A DNA stretch of 64,000 nt from Paraburkholderia sp. C35 (GCF_003121405.1 NZ_QBUY01000017.1:52579-116578); one strand, 5' to 3'. Counted from the first letter of the stretch, positions 37,508 through 46,780 are shown. Numbers and translations are program-made. Notes: generated from the sequence alone by a model not told the origin.

Positions 37508-37978
37508 TCAGGCCCGATGATACGGATGATTCTGCGTGATGGTCCACGCGCGATACAGTTGTTCGGCAAGCAGCACGCGGACCATCGCGTGCGGCATCGT
37601 CAGGCTCGACAGGCGCAGCAGCATGTCCGCGCGAGCCTTCAGCTCGGGGTCGAGTCCATCCGCACCGCCGATCAGAAACGCCACATCGCGCCCGTCCTGT
37701 TGCCAGGTCGGCAAGGCAGTGGCGAGCTGCATCGTGGTCCAGTCCTTGCCGCGTTCATCGAGCGCGACGATGCGCGCGTTCTTCGGCATCGCGGCTTCGA
37801 TCTTCTGCCGCTCGGCAGCCATCACGCTTTCGGCGGAACGGCCCGACGAGCGCTGCTCCGGCTTGATCTCGCGCAGTTCGATGCGCAGCTCGGGCGGCAT
37901 GCGCTTCGTGTACTCGTCGAAGCCGGTGGCGATCCAGTCGGGCATCTTGTGGCCGACCGCGAGGATATGCAGTTTCAT
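37508..37978 (-). CDS. rlmH: 23S rRNA (pseudouridine-1915-N3) methyltransferase
   Basis: SAM-dependent SPOUT methyltransferase acting on assembled 70S ribosomes. The 156-residue protein has the family start [15 protein letters not shown] and the trefoil-knot SAM site [20 protein letters not shown], ending in [21 protein letters not shown], which is nearly invariant. It follows rsfS by 70 bp, the standard pairing, both acting on ribosomes. Confidence 0.96.
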   Translation of the reverse strand: MKLHILAVGHKMPDWIATGFDEYTKRMPPELRIELREIKPEQRSSGRSAESVMAAERQKIEAAMPKNARIVALDERGKDWTTMQLATALPTWQQDGRDVAFLIGGADGLDPELKARADMLLRLSSLTMPHAMVRVLLAEQLYRAWTITQNHPYHRA

Positions 37979-38048
37979 GTTCAGCCTCGCGCGCAGTCAG
38001 CGCCGTTGGCGTCGCCGCGCGCAAACCACGGCATGAGCAACAGCGCGA

Positions 38049-38513
38049 TCACGAACGGCGGCGAGCGGGTGCCTTGCGTGCCGGGCGAGCGACGGGAGCG
38101 TCGTCTTCCTCGTCTTCGTCTTCACCGTCGAGCGGCTCGGACGGACGGGCGCCGCCGAACGGGTTCGGCGTCGACAGCTTCACGCGCACCGGCTTGTCGC
38201 CCCAGATTTCTTCGAGGTTGTAGTACTGGCGCAGGGCCGGCTGCAGGATGTGCACGACGGCGTCGCCGCAATCCACCAGCACCCATTCGCCGATGTCTTC
38301 ACCCTCGGTGCTGACGATGTCGCCGCCTGCTTCCTTGACCTTCTCGCGCACGCTGGAGGCGAGCGCCTTGGTCTGGCGGTTCGACGTGCCGCTCGCCACG
38401 ATCACGCGGTCGAACAGTTCGGTGAGGTGGCTGGTGTTGAACACCCGAATGTCTTGCGCCTTGACGTCTTCGAGTCCGTCGACGATCGCGCGTTGAAGCT
38501 TGCGTATATCCAT
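38049..38513 (-). CDS. rsfS: ribosome silencing factor
   Basis: Binds ribosomal protein L14 and blocks 30S-50S joining in starvation. The 154-residue protein has the RsfS/Iojap fold (residues 1-115: FDRVIVASGTSNRQTKALASSV, EGEDIGEWVLVDCGDAVVHILQPALRQYYNLEEIWGD). The last about 35 residues form an acidic run (EDEDEEDD) then a basic Pro/Arg/Ala tail, longer than in E. coli. It starts 3 bp after the nadD stop, so translation is coupled. Confidence 0.94.
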   Translation of the reverse strand: MDIRKLQRAIVDGLEDVKAQDIRVFNTSHLTELFDRVIVASGTSNRQTKALASSVREKVKEAGGDIVSTEGEDIGEWVLVDCGDAVVHILQPALRQYYNLEEIWGDKPVRVKLSTPNPFGGARPSEPLDGEDEDEEDDAPVARPARKAPARRRS

Positions 38514-38516
38514 GGT

Positions 38517-39254
38517 TTACCGATGGTACAGATGATGTTGAACAATATAGTCCCACACAGCGGTGGGGACATGGCCTGGTGCGGACGGTTTTTGCGCCGC
38601 CGTATGGCTCGCAGGAGCGTCCGCGTTGTTGTCGAACCACGCGTGCAGATGCGCGCGGATGTCGGTTGCCGACACGTCGAGCGCAAGCGACGTATCGATC
38701 AGCAAATGTCCTGCCGGTGTTGCCTGCAGCGTTTCGGCGCTCGTCGCGCGCTGTGCGATCACGGCGGCGACGGCAGGCGGCACGGCCGTTACGTCGAAGC
38801 CGGGGCGCGTCGCGGCCGCGATATGCGCGTAGTCGAACAGCCGCTGCCAGTCGCGCCAGGTGTCGAGCCGCACCAGCTGGTCGGCACCGATCAGCAGCGA
38901 GATCGACGCCTGCGCGCCTTCGCGTTCGCGCCAGCGGCGCAGCGTTTCGACCGTATAGGTCGGTCCGTCGTGCTCGATTTCATCCGTGGCGACGCTGACG
39001 GTTACGCCCGGCAGTGTCAGCGATGCTGCCGCTGCACGCGTCATCGCCAGCCGGTGTTCAGCCGCCGATACGTCCGCCTTCTGCCACGGCTGGCCCGCGG
39101 GCATCAGCACGAGTTCGGTCAGATCGAGCGCTTCGGCGAAGCGCCGCGCGAGCGCCAGATGGCCGTCGTGGATCGGGTCGAACGTGCCGCCGAGAATGCC
39201 GATGCGGCGCGGCAGTGCCCGTTGGGGTGTGGCGGATTGAGCGGTCGGATTCAG
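38517..39254 (-). CDS. nadD: nicotinate-nucleotide adenylyltransferase, apparent CTG start
   Basis: Converts nicotinate mononucleotide to deamido-NAD. The nucleotidyltransferase motif [12 protein letters not shown] lies at 39191-39156 (residues 22-33), upstream of the first ATG/GTG/TTG (39110), so those starts would give an inactive protein. Reading the frame upstream gives a full N-terminus ([20 protein letters not shown]). CTG at 39254, preceded by AAAGGA with 6-7 nt spacing, is the best start and gives 245 residues. The C-terminal ISTDIRAHL equivalent reads [12 protein letters not shown] and the protein ends [11 protein letters not shown], as usual. It is tightly followed by rsfS. Other non-standard starts (CTG further in, ATC/ATT) are possible. 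Confidence 0.88.
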   Translation of the reverse strand: MNPTAQSATPQRALPRRIGILGGTFDPIHDGHLALARRFAEALDLTELVLMPAGQPWQKADVSAAEHRLAMTRAAAASLTLPGVTVSVATDEIEHDGPTYTVETLRRWREREGAQASISLLIGADQLVRLDTWRDWQRLFDYAHIAAATRPGFDVTAVPPAVAAVIAQRATSAETLQATPAGHLLIDTSLALDVSATDIRAHLHAWFDNNADAPASHTAAQKPSAPGHVPTAVWDYIVQHHLYHR

Positions 39255-39323
39255 TTGCGGTTCCTTTGCCTGTCGGTTGGAGCGGTGAGTGCGGTTTGTA
39301 CGGTTAGCGCGCGGCGGAGCGCG

Positions 39324-40256
39324 TCAAACCCACTCGCGCTGCACGAGAAACTCGCTGTACAGGCGCGCTTCCGGCGTGCCCGGCTCGGGCTGCCAGTTAT
39401 AGCGCCAGTTCACCACGGGCGGCATCGACATCAGGATCGATTCCGTGCGACCGCCACTTTGCAGCCCGAACAGTGTGCCACGGTCGAACACCAGGTTGAA
39501 TTCCACATAGCGGCCGCGCCGATATGCCTGGAAGTCGCGTTGAGCGTCGCCGTACGGCATGTCGCGGCGCTTCTCGATGATGGGCAGATAGGCGTTCAGG
39601 AACGCATCGCCGACACTTTTGACCATCGCGAACGACTGGTCGAAGCCCGGCTCCGCGAAATCGTCGAAGAAAATCCCGCCGATGCCGCGCGGCTCGTTGC
39701 GATGCTTCAGGAAAAAATAGTCGTCGCACCAGCGCTTGAAGCGCGGGTACAGATCGTCGCCGTACGGTTGCAGCGCGTCGCGGCAGACGCGGTGAAAATG
39801 CTGCGCGTCTTCCTCGAAGCCGGAGTAGGGCGTCAGATCCATGCCGCCGCCGAACCAGAACACCGGCGCTTCGCCTTCCTTCGTCGCGACCAGCAGCCGC
39901 ACGTTCATATGAACAGTCGGGCAATACGGGTTACGCGGGTGCAGCACCAGCGACACGCCCATCGCCTCGAATCCGCGACCTGCCAGCTGCGGGCGTAGCG
40001 CGCTCGCGGAGCCGGGCAGCGCGTCGCCTTGCACATCCGAGAAACCGATGCCCGCGCGCTCGAAAAACCGGCCATCTTCCAGAATGCGCGTGCAGCCGCC
40101 GCCGCGCAGCTTTTCGCCGGGCGCGCGCTGCCAGCTATCGGTGGCGAGCGGCGTGCCGTCGCACGCGCCGAGCGCATCGGCGATGCGCGTCTGCAGGCCT
40201 TGCATCCAGTTGCGGACCGTCTGGGTGTCGTGAGCGTCGTGAATCAAATCGGTCAT
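39324..40256 (-). CDS. hemF: oxygen-dependent coproporphyrinogen III oxidase
   Basis: Aerobic haem-synthesis enzyme that decarboxylates coproporphyrinogen III to protoporphyrinogen IX. The 310-residue protein has the family motifs [64 protein letters not shown] (metal-near His/Asp residues) and [22 protein letters not shown] 40256 fits the usual N-terminus better than the in-frame start 30 nt upstream. It lies between purD and nadD on the same strand. Confidence 0.95.
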   Translation of the reverse strand: MTDLIHDAHDTQTVRNWMQGLQTRIADALGACDGTPLATDSWQRAPGEKLRGGGCTRILEDGRFFERAGIGFSDVQGDALPGSASALRPQLAGRGFEAMGVSLVLHPRNPYCPTVHMNVRLLVATKEGEAPVFWFGGGMDLTPYSGFEEDAQHFHRVCRDALQPYGDDLYPRFKRWCDDYFFLKHRNEPRGIGGIFFDDFAEPGFDQSFAMVKSVGDAFLNAYLPIIEKRRDMPYGDAQRDFQAYRRGRYVEFNLVFDRGTLFGLQSGGRTESILMSMPPVVNWRYNWQPEPGTPEARLYSEFLVQREWV

Positions 40257-40644
40257 GGTGTGTGGGGCGCGGCAGGGAAAAAGCACTGGCGCGGTCGAAT
40301 CTCAATGGGACAGATCAGGCGTGATACAGGGCCCGCAGGGTGGGCGGCGGTGCGTAACCAGAGAATGCCGCCACCTGTCAGCCGCCGGGCGTATTTCGTC
40401 GCCCATCGCCGCCAGACTCTGGCGACAGTCCCAAGTGTAGCGCCGGCTCGGGCAACCGGCCCCGAAGGGCCGGACCGCTGCGTTTGGCTGTTGGGGCAGG
40501 CCGTTGAGCCCTCTCGTTCGGCAGGGCAGTTGCTTCGGACCTTCAGCCTGTCACTTCTTAACGTCGGCCCTGGTTTCAGGCGCGGCTTCGGACACACGTC
40601 CGCGCGCCGCGCCGAAAAGCGCTCGCTCGCAAAAAGCGGCGAGC
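40257..40644. other. 388-bp intergenic region between purD and hemF
   Basis: No gene is supported; the long open frame crossing it on the plus strand is a shadow of purD. It holds a clean hairpin, CCGGCCC-CGAA-GGGCCGG (40456-40473), with no T-run on either side, and a weaker stem GCTCGC/GCGAGC just after the purD stop (about 40626-40648). hemF probably has its own promoter here, but I cannot place it. Confidence 0.5.
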
Positions 40645-41922
40645 CTAGCCGTGCTTCCGGTTGACTGCGCGATAACCGATGTCCCGGCGATACTGCATGC
40701 CATCGAACGAAATGTGGTTGATCGCCTCATACGCAACCGACTGCGCGCTGCGCACCGAATCCGCCAGCCCGACCACGCACAGCACGCGTCCGCCCGACGT
40801 GGTCAGCTTGCCGTCCGCGAGCGTGGTGCCTGCGTGGAAAGTGACGGCATCGGCCGTTTCGACGGGGATGCCGCTGATGAAATCGCCCTTGCGCGGTGCT
40901 TCCGGATAGTTGTGCGCAGCCAGCACCACGCCAAGCGCCGTGCGGCGGTCCCACTCCAGTTCCACCGTATCCAGCGTTCCGGCGATAGCGTGTTCGACGA
41001 CCTTCGAAAAGTCACCCTTCAGACGCGCCATGATCGGCTGCGTTTCCGGGTCGCCCATCCGGCAGTTGAATTCGAGCGTCTTCGGGTTGCCTTGCGCGTC
41101 GATCATCAGGCCCGCGTACAGGAAGCCCGTGAAGCGGATGCCTTCCTTCTCCATGCCGCGCACCGTCGGCAGGATGATGTCGCGCATCACGCGCGCGTGC
41201 AGTTGCGGCGTGACGATCGGCGCGGGCGAGTAGGCGCCCATGCCGCCCGTGTTCGGGCCCTGATCGCCGTCCAGCAGGCGCTTGTGGTCCTGGCTCGAGG
41301 CCAGCGCGAGCACGTTCTTGCCGTCCACCATCACGATGAAGCTGGCTTCTTCGCCGGCGAGGAATTCTTCGATCACGACACGCGCGCCGGCATCGCCGAG
41401 CTTGTTGTCGGACAGCATCATGTCGACAGCGTGGTGTGCTTCATCCAGCGTCTGCGCGACGACCACGCCCTTGCCGGCCGCCAGGCCGTCAGCCTTGATG
41501 ACGATGGGCGCGCCCTTGGCGTCGATGTACGCGTGTGCGGCGGCGACGTCGGCGAAAGTCTCGTATTCAGCCGTCGGAATGGCGTGGCGCTTCATGAACG
41601 CCTTGGCGAAATCCTTCGAGCTTTCGAGCTGCGCCGCTTCCCTCGATGGCCCGAAAATCTTCAGGCCACGCGCGCGGAACACGTTGACGATGCCCGCTGC
41701 GAGCGGTTGCTCGGGGCCGACCAGCGTGAACGCGATCTGCTCTTTCTCGACGAAGTCGGCGAGCGCGTTCAGGTCGGTGATGTCGATGTTGCGCAGGCGG
41801 TCGTCCTGCGCCGTGCCGCCGTTGCCGGGTGCGACATAGACGAGCTGCACGCGCTCCGATTGCGCGAGCTTCCACGCGAGCGCATGTTCGCGACCGCCGG
41901 AACCGACGACGAGTAACTTCAT
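40645..41922 (-). CDS. purD: phosphoribosylamine-glycine ligase (GAR synthetase)
   Basis: Second step of purine synthesis, ATP-grasp ligase. The 425-residue protein starts MKLLVVGSGGREHALAWKLAQS and has the grasp loop GAPIVIKADGLAAGKGVVVA, the FLAGEEASFIVMVDG strand, the HKRLLDGDQGPNTGGMGAYSPAP substrate loop and ECRMGDPETQ-type end (NCRMGDPETQPIMARL). Length and motifs are normal. Its product is the substrate of PurT/PurN. It lies downstream of yebC on the same strand across 298 bp in which I see no gene. Confidence 0.96.
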   Translation of the reverse strand: MKLLVVGSGGREHALAWKLAQSERVQLVYVAPGNGGTAQDDRLRNIDITDLNALADFVEKEQIAFTLVGPEQPLAAGIVNVFRARGLKIFGPSREAAQLESSKDFAKAFMKRHAIPTAEYETFADVAAAHAYIDAKGAPIVIKADGLAAGKGVVVAQTLDEAHHAVDMMLSDNKLGDAGARVVIEEFLAGEEASFIVMVDGKNVLALASSQDHKRLLDGDQGPNTGGMGAYSPAPIVTPQLHARVMRDIILPTVRGMEKEGIRFTGFLYAGLMIDAQGNPKTLEFNCRMGDPETQPIMARLKGDFSKVVEHAIAGTLDTVELEWDRRTALGVVLAAHNYPEAPRKGDFISGIPVETADAVTFHAGTTLADGKLTTSGGRVLCVVGLADSVRSAQSVAYEAINHISFDGMQYRRDIGYRAVNRKHG

Positions 41923-42220
41923 GTGATTCCCCGAATGCTAAAAACCGTGAACGGCCCGCGCAGCGGCGCGAGCCGTGAATGTCCAACTTTGCACAACGCG
42001 CCTGCGTTGCGTGTGCCGTAGGCCACAGAGCGAGGCGATGTGGCCGGAAATGCAGCGAAATGTCCGACAGACGATAGGCGCGCACTCACGTCGGAACGCC
42101 AGCGCGGCGAGTGCAAGATGAAGCGGGGCAAGCAGCGCTGCGACGGCCGCGGTGTCGAAGGAAACCCGCAAAGGGGAACCTGACCGCGGCGGCGCGCTCA
42201 CTTGCGGCCTCATGGATGCA

Positions 42221-42949
42221 TCATTCGTCGGCAATGGCCGCGTTCGTGTAGACCTCTTGCACGTCGTCCAGATTTTCCAGCGCGTCGAGCAGCTTTTGCA
42301 TCTTGACGGCGTCGTCGCCCGTGAACTCGACTTCCGTTTGCGGCTTCATCGTCACTTCGGCGAGTTCCGCCTTGAAGCCGGCGGCTTCGAGCGCGGTCTT
42401 GACCTTCGGGAAGTCGTTCGGCGGGCAGACCACTTCGATGCTGCCGTCTTCGTTCGGGACGACGTCGTCGGCGCCTGCTTCGAGGGCGGCTTCCATCAGC
42501 TTGTCTTCCGGCGTGCCGGGCGCGAACAGGAACTGGCCGACGTGATCGAACATGAACGACACCGAGCCGTCCGTGCCCATGTTGCCGCCGAACTTCGAGA
42601 ATGCGTGACGCACTTCCGCAACGGTGCGGGTGCGGTTGTCCGTCATCGTGTCGACGATCACGGCCGCGCCGCCGATGCCATAGCCTTCGTAGCGGATTTC
42701 TTCGTAGTTCGCGCCATCGACACCGCCGACACCGCGCTGGATTGCGCGGTTGATGTTGTCCTTCGGCATGTTGGCGTCGTAGGCCTTGTCGACGGCGAGC
42801 CGCAGGCGCGGGTTCGAGTCGATGTCGCCGCCGCCCATGCGGGCCGCGACCTGGATTTCCTTGATGAGCCGCGTCCAGACCTTGCCCTTCTTGGCATCGG
42901 CCGCTGCTTTCTTATGCTTGATGTTGGCCCATTTCGAATGACCCGCCAT
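42221..42949 (-). CDS. yebC: YebC/PmpR family protein (DUF28)
   Basis: A 242-residue protein of the YebC/PmpR family, once described as DNA-binding regulators and more recently linked with relief of ribosome stalling at proline runs. It has the hallmark start [23 protein letters not shown], the [30 protein letters not shown] stretch and the [37 protein letters not shown] core. The start at 42949 has AGAAAGG at good spacing; the longer in-frame upstream reading is Arg-rich. It precedes purD and follows upp on the same strand. Confidence 0.95.
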   Translation of the reverse strand: MAGHSKWANIKHKKAAADAKKGKVWTRLIKEIQVAARMGGGDIDSNPRLRLAVDKAYDANMPKDNINRAIQRGVGGVDGANYEEIRYEGYGIGGAAVIVDTMTDNRTRTVAEVRHAFSKFGGNMGTDGSVSFMFDHVGQFLFAPGTPEDKLMEAALEAGADDVVPNEDGSIEVVCPPNDFPKVKTALEAAGFKAELAEVTMKPQTEVEFTGDDAVKMQKLLDALENLDDVQEVYTNAAIADE

Positions 42950-43235
42950 ACCTTTCTCCGTCGCGCGCGCCTGTGTTGTGCGCGCAGTGTGCAAATGTCG
43001 TTGCGTTTGTCGGGCGGCGCGGTGTGTGCGCTCGCGCCCTGATGTCAGTCTGGTCGCACCCTGTTGCGCGTCTGGGGTGACGCCGCGCCAGCGTCGTGAG
43101 GCCGACGGAAGCGGGGGGAGCGGCTCAAGCGCCGCCGCTGATGGGTGCACTGCCCGATCGGTGGGCAGACGGCGATTTTATCATGGAGGCAGGTGCCCAC
43201 AGAGGTGTGGGCGCTGCCAGATGTGCAAGAAACGA

Positions 43236-43886
43236 TCAGTTTTTGGTCCCAAACAGGCGGTCCCCGGCGTCTCCGAGCCCAGGAATAATGTAAGCATGCT
43301 CATCCAGATGCGAATCCAGCGAAGCGACGAACAGCTTCACATCCGGGTGCGCATCCTGAAACACCTGCACGCCTTCGGGCGCGGCCACTAGCGCCAGAAA
43401 TGAAATATTCTCGCCCGCCACACCGCGGCGCTTCAGAACGTCGATCGCATGCACGGCGGAATAGCCGGTCGCGACCATCGGATCACACAGGATAAAGATC
43501 CGGGCTTCGAGATCCGGCAGGCGCACGAGGTACTCGACCGGCCGGTGATCCTCGTCGCGATACACGCCGATATGCCCCACCCGCGCCGACGGAATCAGTT
43601 CCATCAAGCCATCCGACATGCCGACACCCGCGCGCAGCACGGGCACGATCGCCAGCTTCTTGCCGGCGATCACAGGCGCGTCGATATCGACGAGCGGCGT
43701 GCTGACGCGGCGGGTCGTCATCGGCAGATTGCGGGTGATTTCATAACCCATCAGCAGCGTGATCTCGCGCAGCAACTCGCGGAACGTCCGCGTGGACGTG
43801 TCGCGGTCGCGCATGTGCGACAGCTTGTGCTGGATCAGCGGGTGATCGAGGATGAATAGATTGGGAAAACGGCTGTCCTGAGTCAT
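43236..43886 (-). CDS. upp: uracil phosphoribosyltransferase
   Basis: Pyrimidine salvage: uracil + PRPP to UMP. The 216-residue protein has the family start [21 protein letters not shown], the ILRAGVGM-type motif ([13 protein letters not shown]), the PRPP-binding [18 protein letters not shown] and the uracil-binding C-terminus [20 protein letters not shown] 43886 (MTQDSRFPN) suits the family better than the upstream in-frame start. It diverges from the SDR gene at 44160. Confidence 0.95.
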   Translation of the reverse strand: MTQDSRFPNLFILDHPLIQHKLSHMRDRDTSTRTFRELLREITLLMGYEITRNLPMTTRRVSTPLVDIDAPVIAGKKLAIVPVLRAGVGMSDGLMELIPSARVGHIGVYRDEDHRPVEYLVRLPDLEARIFILCDPMVATGYSAVHAIDVLKRRGVAGENISFLALVAAPEGVQVFQDAHPDVKLFVASLDSHLDEHAYIIPGLGDAGDRLFGTKN

Positions 43887-44159
43887 AACGGGGCGCCTCG
43901 CGGCGAAGTTAGGCTGGCTGATGTAGGTTGGCGCGTCGCTCGCGCGGCCCGCGTCGGGCGGCGGCAAGCGGTGGCGTCATGGCTGCGAGTTTACCGGAAG
44001 GGCGCGATAAAGAGACGGGTGCGTGATGAAAGGTATTTCAGTACGCTCCGGCAGCAGACCGTCGATTCTTCTAGAATCAGGGGACAGTTGACCGACCACC
44101 CGGGCGCCACGCGCAGCCTCGGCCCGCGTAGTGCGCGCACCACAACAGGAAAAATACAC

Positions 44160-44939
44160 ATGGATCTGGGCATCGCAGGAAAAACCGCGCTGGTGTGCGC
44201 GGCAAGCAAGGGACTGGGGCGCGGCTGCGCCGAGGCGCTCGCGGCAGAAGGCGTGAACCTGACGATCGTCGCGCGCACGGCGGAAACGCTCGAAGCGACG
44301 GCGGCCGCGATCCGCTCGAAAACGGGCGTCGATGTGAAGGCCGTCGCCTGCGACATCACCACGCCCGAAGGCCGTGCCGCGGCGCTCGCTGCCTGCCCGC
44401 AGCCGGACATTCTCGTCAACAACGCGGGCGGCCCGCCGCCGGGCGATTTCCGCAACTTCACCCACGACGACTGGATCCGCGCGCTCGAAGCCAACATGCT
44501 CACGCCGATCGAACTGATCCGCGCGACCATCGACGGCATGATTTCGCGCGATTTTGGGCGGATCGTGAACATCACCAGTTCGTCGGTGAAGGCGCCGATC
44601 GACGTGCTCGGCCTGTCGAATGGCGCGCGTTCGGGGCTGACGGGTTTCGTCGCGGGCGTCGCGCGCAAGGTCGCGCCCAATGGCGTGACGATCAACAACC
44701 TGCTGCCGGGCCTGTTCGACACCGACCGCATCGCGGTGACGTTTGAGGCCTCGGCGAAATCGCAGAACATTTCCGTCGACGAAGCGCGCAAGGAGCGTAT
44801 GTCGACGATTCCCGCGCGCCGCTTCGGCACGCCCGACGAATTCGGCCGCGCCTGCGCGTTCCTGTGCAGCGTGCATGCGGGCTATATCACGGGCCAGAAC
44901 TGGCTGATCGACGGCGGCGCGTATCCTGGCACGTATTGA
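44160..44939 (+). CDS. atypical short-chain dehydrogenase-like protein with degenerate active site
   Basis: A 259-residue SDR-fold protein resembling 3-oxoacyl-ACP reductase. The fold is clear (NNAGGPPPGDF, NITSSSVKAP, GYITGQNWLIDGG). The nucleotide loop, normally TGXXXGXG, reads CAASKGLGRG. Where the catalytic YXXXK should stand, the sequence is LGLSNGARSGL, with no Tyr or Lys in register. A subgroup of BKR-like SDRs with exactly this lack is known and uncharacterised, so this is probably an ancestral trait of the subgroup and not decay. It leads a group with mgsA (60 bp) and a quinone oxidoreductase. ATG 44160 has AGGAAA upstream. Confidence 0.85.
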   Translation: MDLGIAGKTALVCAASKGLGRGCAEALAAEGVNLTIVARTAETLEATAAAIRSKTGVDVKAVACDITTPEGRAAALAACPQPDILVNNAGGPPPGDFRNFTHDDWIRALEANMLTPIELIRATIDGMISRDFGRIVNITSSSVKAPIDVLGLSNGARSGLTGFVAGVARKVAPNGVTINNLLPGLFDTDRIAVTFEASAKSQNISVDEARKERMSTIPARRFGTPDEFGRACAFLCSVHAGYITGQNWLIDGGAYPGTY

Positions 44940-44999
44940 GGCCAAGGCACGCGCGCTCCGCCGCAAACACGATAACGACAACACAAGAGGAGCAGACAC

Positions 45000-45389
45000 A
45001 TGGCAACACGCGTCGCGCTGATCGCGCACGACCACAAGAAAGACGACATCGTCAGGCTGGCAGGCGAGTACGTCGATACGCTCGCCCGTTGCGAGCTGAT
45101 CGCGACGGGCACGACGGGTTCGCGCATCGCCGAGGCCCACGGGCTGAGCGTCGAGCGGATGCTGTCCGGCCCGCACGGCGGCGATCTGCAGATCGGCTCG
45201 CAACTGGCTGAAGGCCGCGTCGACATGGTGATCTTTCTGCGCGACCCGATGACGCCGCAGCCGCACGAGCCGGATATCAACGCGCTGGTGCGCGCATGCG
45301 ACGTGCACAACGTGCCGTGCGCGACCAACATCTCGACCGCGAGGATGATTCTCGACGTGTTGACGCTGCGTCTGAAGCATCAGATCTGA
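45000..45389 (+). CDS. mgsA: methylglyoxal synthase
   Basis: Converts dihydroxyacetone phosphate to methylglyoxal, relieving phosphate limitation in glycolysis. The 129-residue protein has [16 protein letters not shown] start (residues 6-16), the phosphate-binding [11 protein letters not shown], the catalytic Asp in [10 protein letters not shown], and the C-terminal [33 protein letters not shown]. Slightly shorter than E. coli MgsA (152). A strong ribosome site (AAGAGGAG) precedes it. The next gene, a quinone/alkenal-type oxidoreductase, could detoxify the reactive product. Confidence 0.94.
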   Translation: MATRVALIAHDHKKDDIVRLAGEYVDTLARCELIATGTTGSRIAEAHGLSVERMLSGPHGGDLQIGSQLAEGRVDMVIFLRDPMTPQPHEPDINALVRACDVHNVPCATNISTARMILDVLTLRLKHQI

Positions 45390-45437
45390 CTCTCACGCCA
45401 TGCGCGTGAACAGGCAACGAACGAATCTGGAGATGAT

Positions 45438-46412
45438 ATGACCAAGGCAATTCGATTCGACAAGACAGGCGGCCCGGAAGTGATGAAGTGGGTCGATGTC
45501 GAGGTAGGCGAGCCGGGCAACGGCGAAATCCGCATCAGGCAGCATGCGGTCGGGCTGAACTATATCGACGTGTATTTCCGCACGGGGCTGTATCCGCTGC
45601 CGCTGCCGGGCGGTCTCGGCATGGAAGCCGCCGGCGAGGTGATCGCAGTCGGCCCGGGCGTGACGGACCTGAAGACGGGCGACCGCATCGCCTATGTTGC
45701 GCGGCCGCCGGGCGCGTATGCGCAGGAGCGCGTGCTGCCCGCCGCGCAGGTGGTGAAGCTGCCCGATGCGATCGGCTATGAGGAAGCGGCGTCGATCATG
45801 CTGCAAGGCCTGACGGCGCAGTATCTGCTGCGCCGTACGTATCCCGTGAAGCCGGGCGACACGATCCTGATCCAGGCGGCGGCGGGCGGCGTGGGGTTGC
45901 TCGTGTGCCAATGGGCGAAGGCGCTCGGCGCGACGGTGATCGGCACGGTCGGCTCCGATGAGAAAGCGGAAATCGCGAAAGCGCACGGTTGCGATCATCC
46001 CATCGTCTACACGCGCGAGAACTTCACCAAGCGCGTGCGCGAGATCACGAATGGCGCGGGCGTGCCCGTGGTGTACGACTCGATCGGCAAGGATACGTTT
46101 ACGGCTTCGCTCGACTGTCTGGCGCCGCTCGGGAGGTGCGTGAGCTTCGGCAATGCATCGGGCCCGCTGCCGCCGATCGATTCGTCGGAGTTCGCCGGAC
46201 GCGGTGCGCTGTTCTTTACGCGGCCCACGTTGTTTACGTATATCGGCAAGCGCAGCGACTACGATGCAATGGCGGCTGAACTGTTCGACGTGGTCACATC
46301 GGGCAAGGTGAAGACGAGCATCAACCAGCGCTATGCACTCGCCGATGTGGGCAAGGCGCACGCGGATCTCGAAGCGCGCAGGACCACGGGGTCGACGGTG
46401 TTGCTGCCGTAA
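45438..46412 (+). CDS. qorA: NADPH:quinone oxidoreductase, zinc-independent MDR family
   Basis: A 324-residue medium-chain reductase of the zeta-crystallin/QorA type. It has the N-terminal MTKAIRFDKTGGPEVMKWVDVEVGEPGNGE catalytic domain without zinc-ligand cysteines, the family motif GLNYIDVYFRTGLYPLPLP and the coenzyme loop AAAGGVGLLVCQWAKALGATVIGTVGSDEKAEIA. It reduces quinones or reactive carbonyls with NADPH. It lies 48 bp after mgsA and before a strong terminator, so it ends that transcription unit; the arrangement suggests carbonyl or quinone detoxification. Confidence 0.92.
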   Translation: MTKAIRFDKTGGPEVMKWVDVEVGEPGNGEIRIRQHAVGLNYIDVYFRTGLYPLPLPGGLGMEAAGEVIAVGPGVTDLKTGDRIAYVARPPGAYAQERVLPAAQVVKLPDAIGYEEAASIMLQGLTAQYLLRRTYPVKPGDTILIQAAAGGVGLLVCQWAKALGATVIGTVGSDEKAEIAKAHGCDHPIVYTRENFTKRVREITNGAGVPVVYDSIGKDTFTASLDCLAPLGRCVSFGNASGPLPPIDSSEFAGRGALFFTRPTLFTYIGKRSDYDAMAAELFDVVTSGKVKTSINQRYALADVGKAHADLEARRTTGSTVLLP

Positions 46413-46437
46413 CGCGCAGCCTCGCCGCACACAAACG

Positions 46438-46472
46438 AAGGCCGCTTCACGCACGACGTGAAGCGGCCTTTT
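46438..46472 (+). terminator. Rho-independent terminator after qorA
   Basis: A 14-bp stem AAGGCCGCTTCACG / CGTGAAGCGGCCTT with a 5-nt loop is followed by TTTT. It separates the mgsA-qorA unit from kdp. Confidence 0.88.
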
Positions 46473-46475
46473 CCG

Positions 46476-46498
46476 TTTACACGTTTTTTATACGCACC
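46476..46498 (+). promoter_or_regulatory. candidate KdpE-binding T-rich box upstream of kdp
   Basis: TTTACAC, a run of six T, and ATACGCACC follow one another. E. coli KdpE binds a similar T-run flanked by TAYAC-type blocks some 55-70 nt before the transcription start. Here a possible promoter (TTGACC 46508-46513, CATAAC 46533-46538, spacing 19) puts the box at a comparable distance. Confidence 0.4.
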
Positions 46499-46577
46499 GA
46501 TCCATCTTTGACCAGCCCTTTACGCCGATCGGCATAACGTTCCACACATCCATCGTCCAACAAATGGAGAACATGAA

Positions 46578-46691
46578 ATGGATGTGCTGTACGTCGGGGG
46601 CATCGCGCTTTTTGCTGCGCTGACCTTTGGGTTGATCGCCGGATGCGAGAAGTTGACGCGCTACGGCCGTGGTCAGGGAGCGCGCTCGTGA
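46578..46691 (+). CDS. small membrane protein preceding kdpF
   Basis: A 37-residue ORF that starts MDVLYVGGIALFAALTFGLIAGCEKL and ends RGQGARS. Residues 3-22 form one membrane helix, followed by a basic cytoplasmic end. A ribosome site (GGAGA, 7 nt before the ATG) supports translation, and its TGA overlaps the GTG of kdpF by two bases, so the two are coupled. Similar tiny membrane ORFs sit before kdpF in some other bacteria as I recall, without known function. It may be a regulator or accessory peptide of the Kdp pump. Confidence 0.65.
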   Translation: MDVLYVGGIALFAALTFGLIAGCEKLTRYGRGQGARS

Positions 46692-46780
46692 ACTGGATCC
46701 TCTGGCTATCGGGCGCAGCGACCGCGCTGCTGTTCGCCTATCTCGTCTATGCGCTGCTGCGCGCGGAGGACATTGAATGA
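46688..46780 (+). CDS. kdpF: K+-transporting ATPase small subunit KdpF
   Basis: A 30-residue single-helix peptide ([29 protein letters not shown] after the initiator) that stabilises the KdpABC complex. The pattern YLVYALLRAED/E is typical of KdpF. The start is GTG, with AGGGAG upstream; its stop codon overlaps the kdpA ATG (ATGA). Too short for routine gene finders. Confidence 0.9.
   Translation: MNWILWLSGAATALLFAYLVYALLRAEDIE

Noticed and set aside
40504..41916. 470-residue plus-strand frame over purD and the purD-hemF gap
   Set aside because: Shadow of purD; no ribosome site or domain.
41938..42234. 98-residue minus-strand ORF between yebC and purD
   Set aside because: Overlaps the yebC 3' end in another frame, is Arg/Ala-rich and has no ribosome site.
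43977..45380. 467-residue minus-strand frame over the SDR and mgsA genes
   Set aside because: Shadow with His/Arg-rich composition.
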